The notes under the pieces are model-generated. The model was not told the origin of the DNA, made no database searches, and saw only the letters and a list, made by a program, of their open reading frames with translations. DNA of 33,667 nucleotides from Chara braunii (lineage: Eukaryota; Streptophyta; Charophyceae; Charales; Characeae): positions 1,284,856-1,318,522 of the forward strand of contig BFEA01000251.1 in the NCBI GenBank assembly GCA_003427395.1, written 5' to 3'. Shown here in pieces: positions 8,110-19,600 of the stretch (its first letter is position 1; every line of letters begins with the position of its first letter). The translations under genes were made by a program, and so were the position numbers.

Positions 8110-8714
8110 GACGGCCGGGGCACTAGGGTGGGGCTGTGGTATGGCTCTGTTCGCTTGGAACCTTGTTTCTAGGATTAATTTCAAAGTCCTGATCTGGATA
8201 ATTGATACCATCATCGAGAGCCGCATCTGGCCGGTGTGCCAGGGCCCGTATGGCAGGCTGCGCCTCTGACTCTGTAACCTGCTATCTGTGAGGGAGCTGC
8301 CTCTTAGGGGTCGGAGGCGGTGGTGAACTCCACCTGAGTAGAATAAGGCAGATGTAGTGGGGGCTAGCAGTGATACTGCCGTGGGAATCATCTGTCGGAC
8401 TTGAGTATATGGGCAAAAGACCTAACGAACCACCGAGTAGCCGGTTCCCTTTGAAGTTTCGCGCAAGACAGTCGGAGTTGTCGGGCAGTCCCGCTGCTCG
8501 GCTGTGGGACCGAACGCTGCAGCCGGAGGAAACGTTGGGGGAGGCTCGCAGCAACGCAGATCCGATAGTAGGTGCCTAAAAGCTCGCTCGTCGGCCTTGA
8601 GGTATAGGGCGAAGGGCTATCGGGCTGTTCTGTAGTTGCTCTCCCCGGAAAAGTCCCTTAGGCTGAGCGGAACAGTCGGGAAGGCCGCAACACTAAGGTG
8701 ATGGTGGGCTGGTG
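8110..8714 (+). pseudogene. LSU rRNA domain II-like repeat, unit 2
   Basis: This is a direct tandem copy of the preceding unit, about 93% similar by eye, and starts at GACGGCCGGGGCACTAGGG. It keeps the same 28S-like landmarks (TCGGACTTGAGTATATGGGC, then AAAGACCTAACGAACCACC). Indels lie mainly around 8478-8510, where extra bases are present. Differences fall both in and outside the conserved core, so it does not look constrained like a working rRNA. The similarity stops abruptly at GGCTGGTGA. Confidence 0.6.
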
Positions 8715-9900
8715 ATGAAAGTGGTGAGAGGTCGTGAGCGTTGTCGGAACGGGGGAGAAAAGGGTGAGGCCGATGGGGAGGTGAAAATGGGCCCAGTGAA
8801 TCCGGACGGGAAAGTGTGTCGGGTGCATGCAGAGAAGAGGGCAAAATATGACGAAGACAGCCGGAGCGTAGGAGTGAGAAACGTATAGCCCGTCCATTCC
8901 TTAGTGGAAACAGGTGGGGAAATGTGTGATATGGGGGTTTTAGAGTAAGGCGAATACGCTAGTGATGTTAGTTTTAGTGGTAGATTAGTAGAATAGGAGG
9001 AGAAAGAGAAGTTGGTGCGCGGAGCTGTGGAGGAAAAGAGAAGAAGACGGGGGTAGGACAACAAATCTCGCACGTTTCTTGATGAAAATAGGCGAGTGGA
9101 GAGTCGATTCGGGGGTTCTGATGATAGGCCAACCCGAATCTGACGTTAGAATCAGTATAAGGTTAGTAGATTTGGAGGTAGAAGGAGAGTAGGCTGCACA
9201 ATGAGTTAGTAAGGCAAGCATGTGAGGGACTGGAATTTGGCATGTATCTTCCCGGGTTCTAGCGGAAGATACATTTAAGTCGTCGTATATAGCGGACGAT
9301 GTGGATTTCGTGCATGATGCTATCATATTGAAAGAAGCAACACTTCTTATACGTCTGCGCGCGTGAGTGTGTACTTCGGTGTTTCAACGGGAAAACTGAT
9401 ACGGATTCAAATGGGTTGTCAAAGTGAGAAGGGGGGGGGGGACGGGTGAACCTAGACTCGAAAGTGCACTGGGTGCATGCGCAAAAAGGGCGGAAGAAAA
9501 CGGGCGAGTTCAATGGCGCGGCTAAAACAGTGTAAGGTAAGGTAAGTGAGAAAAGAAAGTCGCGTGGGTCCTCCCGAGGAAATGGGGATTGATCTTTTGC
9601 CTGGGATGTCGCCTGCCTTACCTATGGGAATAGCATGGGGCAGGGCGGGTGGAAAGGAGACTTACCTATTGAATGGTGCAAGCCTCATCCTTCTGACGGG
9701 GTGGCGTGAGCTCAACTGCGGAAGAGGGGACGAGAAGCAACTCTGGAGGAGAGCAAGGGGTACGAGATGAACCAAATGCTGAACCACTATACTGAGTTGC
9801 ACACTAGCGGAAACAGTGGGGTTGTCTGCGGGTGTGTTGCCTAGTAAACTACAGCAGTTGGAAGTCGGTCTGAATCGTGAGCTGCCTGTATTCTGGAGTT
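8715..9900. other. No gene; one diverged direct repeat
   Basis: Purine-rich sequence without a supportable ORF. A diverged block ending in GTCGGGTGCATGCAGAGAAGAGGGC (about 8760-8850) recurs as ACTGGGTGCATGCGCAAAAAGGGC (about 9390-9495), about 640 bp apart. A G13 run occurs near 9432. Confidence 0.45.
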
Positions 9901-9903
9901 TGC

Positions 9904-9922
9904 GGCACGGCCAGGCCGTGCC
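9904..9922. repeat. Perfect inverted repeat, 9-bp arms
   Basis: GGCACGGCC and GGCCGTGCC flank a single A, giving a near-cruciform palindrome. Confidence 0.9.
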
Positions 9923-9924
9923 TA

Positions 9925-10990
9925 TACGGAGTGTTGCTCTCAGGGTATTGCTGCGTTCCGTTGCTAATTTTGGCACTTGTGTTGTTTGCAATAGAACAAC
10001 CGGGGTTAGGCTTCTGCTAGATATTATTGTGAATTGTTGTATGGGCGATGCAAGCCCGCACCGTTTCCACTTTATACTTTGTGTCTTTGATGTGTATTAC
10101 TGCGCCCTGCTGTTTTGCTTCAACTGCGTTCTGCTACAACAGTTGTTGTGCTTACTGCAGATAGTTGTGTTGCTGCTGCATATGGTTGGCTGGTTGTCCC
10201 TGCTGTCAGGCATTGCTGTGTTTTGTGATGTTTTGTGAAGGAGACTGATTGATCCTTCGCTGACCACGAAGTATTGATTTCTTTGTTGGTGCGGGGAACC
10301 GAACTAAGCAAGGAGTGTGTGGAGATTGTGCTCGCAGAGTTGTGTGAGTTGTTAAAGAGAAGGGCTATTAAGCAATAATTTCGAGGCGTCGGTCGGGCTG
10401 CGAAGGGGGGACTCATTCCCACAACGTGAAGGGTCGTAAGGAGGATCGCTACTGCAAGTGGGAGGGTTGTCAGAGGGTGATTATCTTACGTTTCGGCTGC
10501 AACTTGGTTGTCCTCGTTGCGTTTCTTGGGTACCATTGCAGGACCCTCAGGCGAGACAAGATAACAAGGCCCTCTCACGCGAGTCTAAGTGCACCCCCCT
10601 TGGATCTGAGAAATTCAAATTTTCTCCTTCTATCCTTCTTACTCTCAGTCTAGTCCTTGGTTACGAGAGGAAGACGGCAGGGGGGATTGCAACCCGTAGG
10701 AGTCAACCCACCGATTGCGGGAGCTCTGCCGGAACTCAGAAGAAGTTCTGGAGGCAGAGAATTGAAAGGTAACCATTGCATTCTTTTTATAAACCTTGTT
10801 AAAACCCTTATTTGTATTCCTTACTATATTTTGACTAAGTATAATGTGTGCATCCCTGCTTTGACTTGTCATTTTGACTTTCATGATACAAACCAGACTA
10901 AATAAAAGAATGTATGTACAATGTCAGTTTCAGCTTATTGTTTGACTGAAAGCAGATTGTGGGATTGCCTCTGGGGGAAAGATGGGAGGA
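9925..10990. other. No supported gene
   Basis: Sequence of mixed composition. A 140-codon open frame ending at 10238 lacks an ATG start. Its hydrophobic C-terminal half comes from TTG/CTG-rich DNA (10080-10200), so I do not call it. AATAAA occurs near 10901 without an associated gene. Confidence 0.4.
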
Positions 10991-11011
10991 AGACTGTTTT
11001 GCTTGAGTCTG

Positions 11012-11693
11012 ACTGGGTTAACCAAAGGGTGGGAGAGTCTCCATAAGATTCGAGGGCCCAGTGCTATGTTTATTTTCGATTGCATGAAGGACCAGCTAGG
11101 TTCCCATAAGATTAGGTGGTCTGGTTGCTTTGACTTGCGAGGGCTGTTTGTGCTTCATTTTCAGGGACCAAGCATTTTTCCATAAGATTGGATGGATTGG
11201 TCGCCTTGTTTTACTTTGAATTTCTGATATTTATTAGTTTCCCTCTTGTTGATTTTGAAGGGTATTTAGGCAAAGGGCTGGACAGGTTCCTATAAGATTG
11301 GGTAGTCTGGTCTGGAGCCATGCACATGCTGGAACACAAAGACTAAATTTGTTTATATTTTATACTATTTATAAACAGGCTAGTCAGACATTTTTCCATA
11401 AGATTGGATGGTCTGACTATAACTTATCACCAACTGAAGAGAGTATGAACTAAGAATAAAATTGTGGTAAGAAGGAACAGGTTGAATCTTAATCTAAGAT
11501 GACCGGTTCAGTCATATGTTGCCTTAAAAGACAAAGTGCAGACAGTTATATATAACTTAGATACTTAAATGGTTTAGGGCGATTAGGGTGGCTTAGTCAC
11601 ATACTCAAAAGAAGAGAAACGTTGTAGTGCCCTGTGTTTGTGTATATTCTCTGGCTGAGCTAGACAGGTTCCCATAAGATTGGGTGGTCTGGC
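11012..11693. repeat. Array of six dispersed hairpins with core CCATAAGATTGG
   Basis: Six copies of a ~20-bp core, consensus TTYCCATAAGATTGGRTGG, occur near 11041, 11103, 11179, 11288, 11396 and 11671. Each is flanked by complementary arms that differ between copies: ACTGGG/CCCAGT (11012-11017, 11057-11062), ACCAG/CTGGT (11091-11095, 11121-11125), GACCAA/TTGGTC (11166-11171, 11197-11202), GGAC/GTCT near 11280-11312 (weakest), TAGTCAGAC/GTCTGACTA (11381-11389, 11411-11419) and GCTAGAC/GTCTGGC (11659-11665, 11687-11693). Inside the core CCCA/TGGG or TCCA/TGGA can also pair. Spacing is irregular (62-275 bp). Confidence 0.75.
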
Positions 11694-11964
11694 TTTATGC
11701 CTTATGTAAGTCGGATATAAAGGGATAAATCATTGAAAGATCATGAACTATTGTTCGATAAATTGATTTTGGGCTGGCGAGAGTACTTACCTTTGTGGTT
11801 AAACTTGCATGTGACTGAGTGAGGCTACTACTAGTTTCAGTTTGATAGGTAGTTGCTTTAGTTGCTCGCCACGTGCTAGAGCCATAGGAGTTAATTTCAA
11901 TTCATGCATTTTTTGAGCTAAGTTCTTTTTACTTAGGTCAAAGATGCATTTTCTAGGATCATTT

Positions 11965-12560
11965 ATTATACTTGGTCTTGTATAAATCTTGGTAAGCCAC
12001 TTTTTCTACGGGAAGTGCTGCCGAAATTTCTACAAAACCAAGGAGTTGGTCAGATTTTGTATTTTTCAGGGTCCAACTTTTCTGACATTTTGGCTTAGTA
12101 AAAATATGGAACACCTCCTTTTCTAAAGGGAGTGCTGCCCCAATTTTTGCTAATTCAGGGAGTTAGACAAAATTAGACCTTGAAAAGTGAAAGTCATTTT
12201 AAATTCTAAACTTAGCTTTGTATAAATCTTGGAATAGCACTTTCTCTATGGGAAGCGCTGCCGAAATTTCTACAAATCTAAGGCGTTAGTTAAACTTTGT
12301 CTTAGTTGAACTCAGGTTTTATGTTTGAGTTCATAGCTGACTTAGTATAAATCTGGGATGTCTACCTTTCTAGAGGAAGTGCTACCCAAATTTTTACTAA
12401 TTCAGGGACTTAGACAAATTTTGACTTTCCAGAGTTAGAGATCGTTTTTTTCATATTTGAGTTATTATAAATTATAAGAAGGCACTTTTCCTACGGGAAG
12501 CGCTGCCGAAATTTTCTTTAGGGGAGTAAGATTATATTTTGACACCTGACAGGTGTCAAT
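11965..12560. repeat. Tandem array of five ~120-bp units, alternating A-B-A-B-A
   Basis: The landmark TATAAATCTT or its equivalent falls at 11981, 12099, 12221, 12346 and 12466 (periods 118-125). Type A units (1, 3, 5) carry GCACTTTTTCTACGGGAAG then YGCTGCCGAAATT. Type B units (2, 4) carry CCTTTTCTAAAGGGAGTGCT then RCCCMAATTTTTGCTAATTC. A small hairpin (CACTT/AAGTG or a variant) recurs in each unit. No ORF spans the array. Confidence 0.85.
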
Positions 12561-13530
12561 TTTGGCAATCCACCCTGCATAGAGGAGATTCTGTCAAAGA
12601 TCTACCTTTTCATTAGGCACTGGCTTAGGGGTAGACTCAGGATTAATTAAGTAGAATGATTCTTGGGGAAACCGTGATATGAAGGTTACTCTCGATTTGG
12701 ACTCATAGATTTAGCTTGGGGGTTGACCTGTCTATGTTACAGGTCTTCTTGATCGATTGATTCAGAATGTGGGTTAGATTCAGCTTGATCCTACAAGGAT
12801 CACCTTCTGTTATCACTGATAACCGGTCGGTTACCGATTCGTCGGTTTACGACTCAACTCCAATCCACCCTCAATACTCAACCTAAAAGGCTTTAGCCCT
12901 GGTGATGTTTTTATTGTTTTATTAAGGGTTTCACCCGGACTTTTATTGAATGGTCATTTAACGAAGGTAGTGAGTATTTAAGTATGGTTGGTTGAACAAA
13001 GGTTAGGGCTTGCATGGCTAAAGCGAGGGGTATGAGTATAGAGATTGGTTGGAGTTGACTCCGTGTAGTGCATTGACTTTTGGTTGACTCTTTGATGTGA
13101 TTGCAGGTATGTACTGTGGTTCGAATTTGGATTTGACTGCCTGCGATCACATACATATGTATGGCTGTGAGGAGTCCCACTATGATTGTGAGAAGTGATC
13201 GTCACACACGTATCCCCCTTTACATATATATACGTATGTACTTATGTTGGGTGCTTGCGTGGCCTGAGAGGGTCCATGCGTAAAGGTTAAATATGGCTTG
13301 ATATCGAGAAAAGAAAGAAAACCACGTGTTATTGTTGAATGTTTCTTAAAAGATTTCTTAGTCAGACGTTGGTCCTGGGACCGGGTTCAAGGTCCTTGTC
13401 CAAAACATCCTCGGTCCTAGACTCTGCATGGAAGGGATCCCCCCCCGCGCAAAGCTTATTTGCCCTGCCTGCCGAGACACTCAGCCTAAAGGTTGGAGGT
13501 GCTGCGGAGGCCGTACGACTATTCCTTCAA
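12561..13530. other. No recognised gene
   Basis: Unique-looking sequence with modest AT bias. Minus-strand frames near 12911-13205 are short and lack motifs. No tRNA or repeat could be supported. Confidence 0.5.
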
Positions 13531-13538
13531 TCGTGCAA

Positions 13539-13566
13539 TATCGTGAAGGGGTAGACCTTCACGATA
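13539..13566. repeat. Perfect hairpin, 11-bp arms
   Basis: TATCGTGAAGG (13539-13549) and CCTTCACGATA (13556-13566) are exact reverse complements with a GGTAGA loop. Confidence 0.9.
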
Positions 13567-15060
13567 CTTCGAGTTTGACACTTGAATGTCATAAGTGGTA
13601 CTTGGATCCATGAGGGACCGCTTGATTATGGGCACTACATAGTACGCCATCATTGGGAATGCTTGTGTATTCATGCATTGCTAGTCGATATGGGTTAGTC
13701 CTACGCCCGCGCGGTTTTATTCATAGTCTCGCGCGTGACGCCTACCCGGTTTCCGCATCGGAGAGTTATGAGATGGCGACTAAGGGACTAGGAGTGTTGT
13801 CGCGTTGTTTGTTCAGTGTCGTTCCGTATATGTATGTGCGTGTGTGTGTGTGCTTTTATTCTATGTTCTTTATACTGGTATACGCGTGGCGTGTGGGATG
13901 CATCCTAGTCGGCCGGCGACGAGTCGCGCTTGGGACCTCAGCCCCCCATGATGCCGGTTCGCGTGCGGGTTCGATAGAGGAGTAATACCGCGCGTACCCC
14001 CTATGCTACAACGAACGAGAAACGCCCTCGGATGGTCCACCTCTGCGGTTGCAGCTGATTAGCTTTCCTACTGTGGACTGGTAGCTCTGCGGGGATACGC
14101 CCGCCAAAAAGAGGTGACAACTCCCGTAAGGTGGAGGTAAGTCGTGCCTCGCGTAGGCCCTATCCTGTCGTAGGGGTTCCCGAGAGGTACGGTTGGTGCA
14201 CTCGGCCGGAGCGGCTTGCGGAAGCTCCATATGCATTTGCGACGAAGGAACAAACCAACTCTTGTGTGACGCTGCCGGGAGGGTCCCACGCTGCCTTGTG
14301 AGGTGTCAGACCGATGCGTTCGACAGGTGGCACCGTTGCCGGGGATAGCGGAAGCCTACCATTGTCGAGCGCATAGGCCATCGCCTTTTCTCCCGCAGAG
14401 GCGGGAACCCTCCCGGTCATGTCACGCAGGAGTTAAACAAAAACACAACATAAGAAACAACTTGGGAACGACGCGAAATAATCTCGCTAACCGCCGAGAC
14501 GGGTGCGTGGTCGCGTCGTTCCTTCGCCGCTCTAGCTGGGTGCACCAGCTGTACATCCCGCGGTGTCCTACGACAGGATATGTTCCCGCGGGGCACAACT
14601 TGCTTCCCTAAGGGGCTGTCACCACCCTTAGGGGCGTATCCCTACCGAGCTACCGACCCACGTGCGAAAGTTTTTAAATGCAATTGCAGAGGTGGGTCGG
14701 TCGAGGGCGTTTGCTCGCTTGCTGTAGTATAGGTACGCTGTCGGAGGGCGGGGTGTCCCGACCCTCCTTTGTGAGCCAAAGTCCCTTATCTGGTACCAGT
14801 GCTTCGGATATGTAGTGGCTTGGTCTGTTGTCTAAACTCCACAGTAATGCTGAGATACCGAGGTGGTGCCTTGGAACGGACCGGTCCAGTTGGTGTCTGC
14901 CTTTAGCAAAAGGGTGCGCTGCTGGGCTTTCTATTGGTCTACGCAGGCTCGGCGCCCTGCTATACAGCAGAGCACTACCGGCCTGTGACAGTTGTAGCCG
15001 CCGGGTTCGCCCAGGGACGCGAAAGTAAACTGGCCGGCGCTGTCTTTTCTATTGCGCGCT
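13567..15060. other. GC-rich stem-loop-rich segment, no coding signal
   Basis: GC-rich sequence with strong foldbacks. CCCTAAGGG/CCCTTAGGG is at 14606-14614 and 14625-14633. ACCGACCCAC/GTGGGTCGGT is at 14652-14661 and 14692-14701. A GGAGGG/CCCTCC stem lies near 14743-14766. Open frames are short and unrecognised on both strands. I could not match it to a known structured RNA. Confidence 0.5.
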
Positions 15061-16189
15061 GATCGCTCCCTGTTTAGGTTATGGGTTAGGTACGTAGGCT
15101 AGCAGTTACAGTTGAACAGGAAAAAGGGGTAAAAGAAAAAAAAGAAAAAGAAAAGCGGGATAAAAAGAGAAAAAGGAAAGTCGGGTATCAGTCCCGCATG
15201 CAGATCTAGACTCTCGCTTTAGCCTGGGACGATCGAGTGATCTTTGACCGCGGAGATGTTATGAATTCTTTCCTTCCTTACTGTTACAGATTAATTTTAT
15301 TATTATTCCTATTACTATTGTTACCAATCCTTTTATTCAGATTTTCCTTCCGTCACTTCGCGGGGAGACCGGCGGTTCAAATTTTGAGCGTGGCCGCGGT
15401 CTGTGGCCTAGACTGGCCTGGCCTCTCATTGTGCCGATGGTTGAAGGGATCGATTGGGCGCCACGTGGTAGAACCCCAAAAGAGGGGCGACCAGCGACCG
15501 CTTCGGTAGGAGGCTTATCACCGCCGAAGAGGGTCATAAGCCCTCTCCTTGCCATCGGATGCGGGTACCCAATAGTGGTAAGCCAACCGCAGGTTTTGGA
15601 GAGGGACGGGCATCCGTCTGTATCCGTTATGGGACCTTCGCGTCGTGTCCGCAGGTCACTTTTAAGCCTAAGAAGAGGCGTTGTAGTGGCTGATAACAGA
15701 AGCTGGTGATATGACCGTTGATGTCATGTCACTCGTATTTCCTTTCTTTTCTTTTGTTTTGTTTATATTTTTTTGTTATTTATTTAATTTAATTCAAAAA
15801 CTTAATCGATTAAAAGCACAAGACCCATGAGAAATATTTGGGTTCCTTATTCTGAGTATGGAGGCGCGACAGATAGTGATCCTCTAAGAAGAGAGGGGAC
15901 AGTGCCTTTTACTACCGGACACAGACGGTCTCGTTATGCGATCGCGACCGAGTTATGAGAAGGAAACAGAGTGGCGAAGAGGGCGTGCCAATCCGCCTGT
16001 GTGCGCCTGCTCGTGCACCGAGTAGTTGGTACAGGCTATTTGGGTCAGTGGGCGGGGCTGGTGTGGTGTCTGTCGAGTTAAGTCTGGCTATGGCGCTGCA
16101 TGGCTATAGACCAGGCTACTGGTACCACCAGACTCGCTGGAAGCCTATGTCTGGGGAAAGGCCCTGGATCACTGTGATGCTCAATTACG
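15061..16189. other. No supported gene
   Basis: A/G-rich patch (15119-15180), T-rich patch (15290-15345) and GC-rich unique sequence. Short frames (for example 15431-15709) show no domain. Confidence 0.45.
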
Positions 16190-16600
16190 ATGGGGGTGAC
16201 GATAGTGAGAATGAAAATTAATATGGAGGGAGCGAAGGAGGAGGAGATGAGAGTTAACCAGAAGCTGCAAGATGCGATTATGGAGGCCAAGGATAGAGTC
16301 GAGCGACGCTGCAGGAGGGACGAAGTGGCGACAAGAATGCAGGTAACGGTCTCGTATCATGAGACCGAGACCTCAATGAACACAGTGGACAGGCAACAGG
16401 CCCAACTGGACAGGGACTCAGGTGGGGAGAGCGAGATGAGCGAGGCCGGAGCCTGGGAGACCGACCTTCAGTCCTGGAACAGGCCGGACCAGGTCCGCCA
16501 GAACCACCCGCTGGCACGACCTGTGGAAGGCGGGCCCGAGGCCAGCTCCCGGCAACCGGTGCCAAGGGGCCGCGGGACAAGTGAGAAGAAGAGCAGGTGA
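16190..16600 (+). CDS. Doubtful hydrophilic ORF, 136 codons
   Basis: An ATG-started frame rich in Glu, Arg and Lys. The first ~50 residues (EGAKEEEMRVNQKLQDAI and onward) could form a short coiled coil. The rest is Gly/Pro/Arg-rich and ends SEKKSR. No known domain, splice site or neighbour supports it. The opposite strand is open over much of the same stretch, typical of GC-biased non-coding DNA. Confidence 0.2.
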   Translation: MGVTIVRMKINMEGAKEEEMRVNQKLQDAIMEAKDRVERRCRRDEVATRMQVTVSYHETETSMNTVDRQQAQLDRDSGGESEMSEAGAWETDLQSWNRPDQVRQNHPLARPVEGGPEASSRQPVPRGRGTSEKKSR

Positions 16601-19600
16601 AAGGGACACGTGTGAGGAGAAAGGCGCGCCAGGGTCAACGATTGAAAGAGAGGCGAGAGTTGAACGTGTGTGAGGGAGGTCAGCGAAGGGAGAGACTGGA
16701 TGAGTGGAACGGGACAAGTTTGTGAAGTGTGATTGACGTCAACTTGATCTCCGCATGTGATGGCCAGCAGTAATCAGAGGGGAGGAAAGGAAAGGCAGTA
16801 AGGGTGCAAGGCGGTTACAGCCGAGAAGACAAACGTGCCGAGATAGAGGAAGGATGAGTGGTTCAGGGGGAGAATGGAAATAGCAGGTCTTGAGACCTGC
16901 AACTTGCCTGGGGATCTTGTCTCACCAAGAGAGGGGTGCTTGAGGGTATCAAATTTGGCGAGAAGCTCGCCTCGGGGCTCTCCTTTCTCCCTTTTGAAAC
17001 ATGCGAGAGCACAGTGTGGCAATTTGAAGGTCAGCGGAGGGTGGTATTCGCTGGGTGGTTACATGCGTATGTAGCCCACGCGAAGCATGGACCGAGGGGC
17101 ACAGATGCAGGAAGTGAGAGGGTCAACTCGAAAGAGAACGAAAGCTACGAAGAGAAAGTGTGCATGGGGAAGAGGCTGTGAACGACTGGATAGATAAAAC
17201 CTGGTTTTAAGACGGTGTGATACTCAAAGATTTTCCCTGTTGACGTCAGCATTATTGGGTGAACTTTGTTAGTGGTGGCTACGTAGGAGATTAGCGGATA
17301 ACGAGTACTGGGTATGAGCACTCTTTAGCCTGTGTTACTTTCCATTTTCGACATCTGGATGGTGCTCTGAGGTGTTATCGGGAAGTGCAACTATTTTTTA
17401 TCTTGCGAGTTATGAGACTGTACGAGGTGGCTGTCGATAGTTGTCGCGAGTAAGAGAGCGTGGAAGCCCTCTAGAACTAGTCCTCCTTGTCAGAGCTAAT
17501 ACGCCCGGGAGTGCGATAAGTCTTGTTGGAACAGAATCAGCAAAAACGTTAAAACTCGTGATCACGGGCCAAATAGCCTGGAGCATTTCTAAGTGATAGG
17601 ATAAAGAGGGTGTTCTGAGTTGTAGCTTGGCTCTTCATTCCCGCCTTCGTCGATCAAGTTTTGAATCGATTCGTCTTCTTGGTTACACCCGGCGTGGAGT
17701 CACTATCAATGCGGACCTTTTTTTTTTATTACTTTCTTAAAGTTGAGTGACGGGAGCCAGCTGCTAATTGATGAGCCGAGTGATCGGGGTTGGATTAATG
17801 AGATCTAATGGCCAATAGTCTCTGAATGCAAGTTTGAACTTCTCATGCGAGGGTCAGTCACTCTTATTGACGGAGGTGATGGCGGTGAAAACCGAAGGGA
17901 TTAAACCGAGTAACAACTAAGTATGCTTGAGTGTCGAATTGGTCACACCATTTGAGGAGATTGCTAATGAACACACTTGATTGAAGTAAGTTGTTAGAGC
18001 CCTGGCAAGACCTCTGTTGTTGCTCTCACACGTAATTCTGAGTTGGTTGTCAATGGGATAAGTGAATAATGCCCACGAACGCGAAATGACGTTGCATCGC
18101 TAGGAATTAGCTTCGTTATCAATCCTGATTTTCTACACTTTGCTTCTCAGCCATGTTCTACCATCTGTTGATTACCCGACTTGGGTACCTACCCTATCAA
18201 GGACATTTTTACTAAATTTTTTTTTTATATAGTCGTTTGAACTGAGCTGTGCTTGTATCGAAGCAACTTCTCTCGTTGATGGTTCAATTCTGGGCACTAA
18301 CTGATGAGCAGGAGAAAACTAATCTTAAAGAAGATTGCTTATTTACTGGCTAAGTATCTGCTTGATGGAGATTAGCTACCTTTCGTCGATGCTTGTTTTT
18401 CTTTTTTTCTTGAGCAGTACCCTGTTTTAGTGTCCACGTGTATTAATGAACAATGTGTGAGTAATCAGAAGGGTGCGTGCTTTTGTGGGATGAAAAAGCA
18501 TATAATGTTTACCACGAGCTAAACTCAATGGGGTACACGGCTGAACTTTGGTATAATGTAATGAGACACACTTAGAAAAGACCATTTGAGGCCAGTTGTG
18601 ACTGTTACCCCTTCTTTTAGATTGAGGGTGAGAGGGTTAAGGGCTTATACCTGCAGTGCGAGTTTTGTGTGTAATCAAGTATTCTTCTTCGTTTTTTTCC
18701 TAGTCAAAAGAGTACTTGAGCTTCAGTTGATTGAGGCCTATTGCTAGAGGCATTTGGGCGTGCTGCCTGAGTCGGGTTTGCGATTAGTTTGATCCTGGGC
18801 AAGACTTCCAGATGACTCAAACTTGAGTCTCACTCATCTCAATGACAAGAGCAGGGTCAGCTACTTGAGTTACCTGGACTGTGAATATCATTAATCTTCT
18901 GAGAGAAATCTGAGAATTTGTCACAAAAGAAAGCGTTGTGCAATACCTGAATTACATCTGTTTCCGTGCATCTTATTGAAAGAGATTTCCAGGAACATTA
19001 CTCTGGGACCTCCCCGTAGGTGGGGTGCTAAGACTTGTCAGTCGGATTGTTGAGAGCCTCGACAGGAAATTGTTCACTGCGAAGCAGGTGTTTCGTGGTC
19101 TGCAAAGGTGATTTAATCACTGTCGAACTGCTCTTCTCAGACATTCAGTATTAGCCAATTGGTTGTGGACTATAAAAGAGGCAAAACATTCTGAGCCCCT
19201 GCAAAACATCCCAAGAAGCTCCTCAGGATCACCATACAACCTATCACTTGAGTGTAAAGTAATGAGCAATTGTAGGCAGCGTGCTAGTAATGCCCTCTTT
19301 CGATGTATGACTCGAGCTACTTGTCGCAGCGACCCTGAACTCTAAAATTTGGTGCAAACAAGAGGGGAAACAGGGTGGTAGGGCTAAGTTCCCGTTGTGC
19401 CATAAGCAAAAAGTGAACAGCAATTCAATAACAATTTTATCATAATTAATTTAATTTCTAGATTCACAACATTGAGTATATTGTAAATTTTAAATAAACT
19501 AATATATATCATACAAATATCATACAACAAATAAAAAACAGATGGTTAAAACGAGAAAGTAAAGTGAACAAAAAAATGATAGATTATTTTTTTTGTAGGC

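Noticed and set aside
9816-10238. 140-codon plus frame with a hydrophobic C-terminal half
   Set aside because: No ATG start; the hydrophobicity follows from TTG/CTG-rich DNA, and no family pattern is visible.
13380-13420. GGGTTCAAGGTCC as a tRNA box B
   Set aside because: No box A or acceptor stem at the right distance.
13960-13980. GGGTTCGATAG as a tRNA box B
   Set aside because: No cloverleaf can be drawn around it.
18300-18340. CTGATGAG followed by GAAAAC, a possible third hammerhead
   Set aside because: No stem II can form between the two core elements and no matching stem III or stem I is present.
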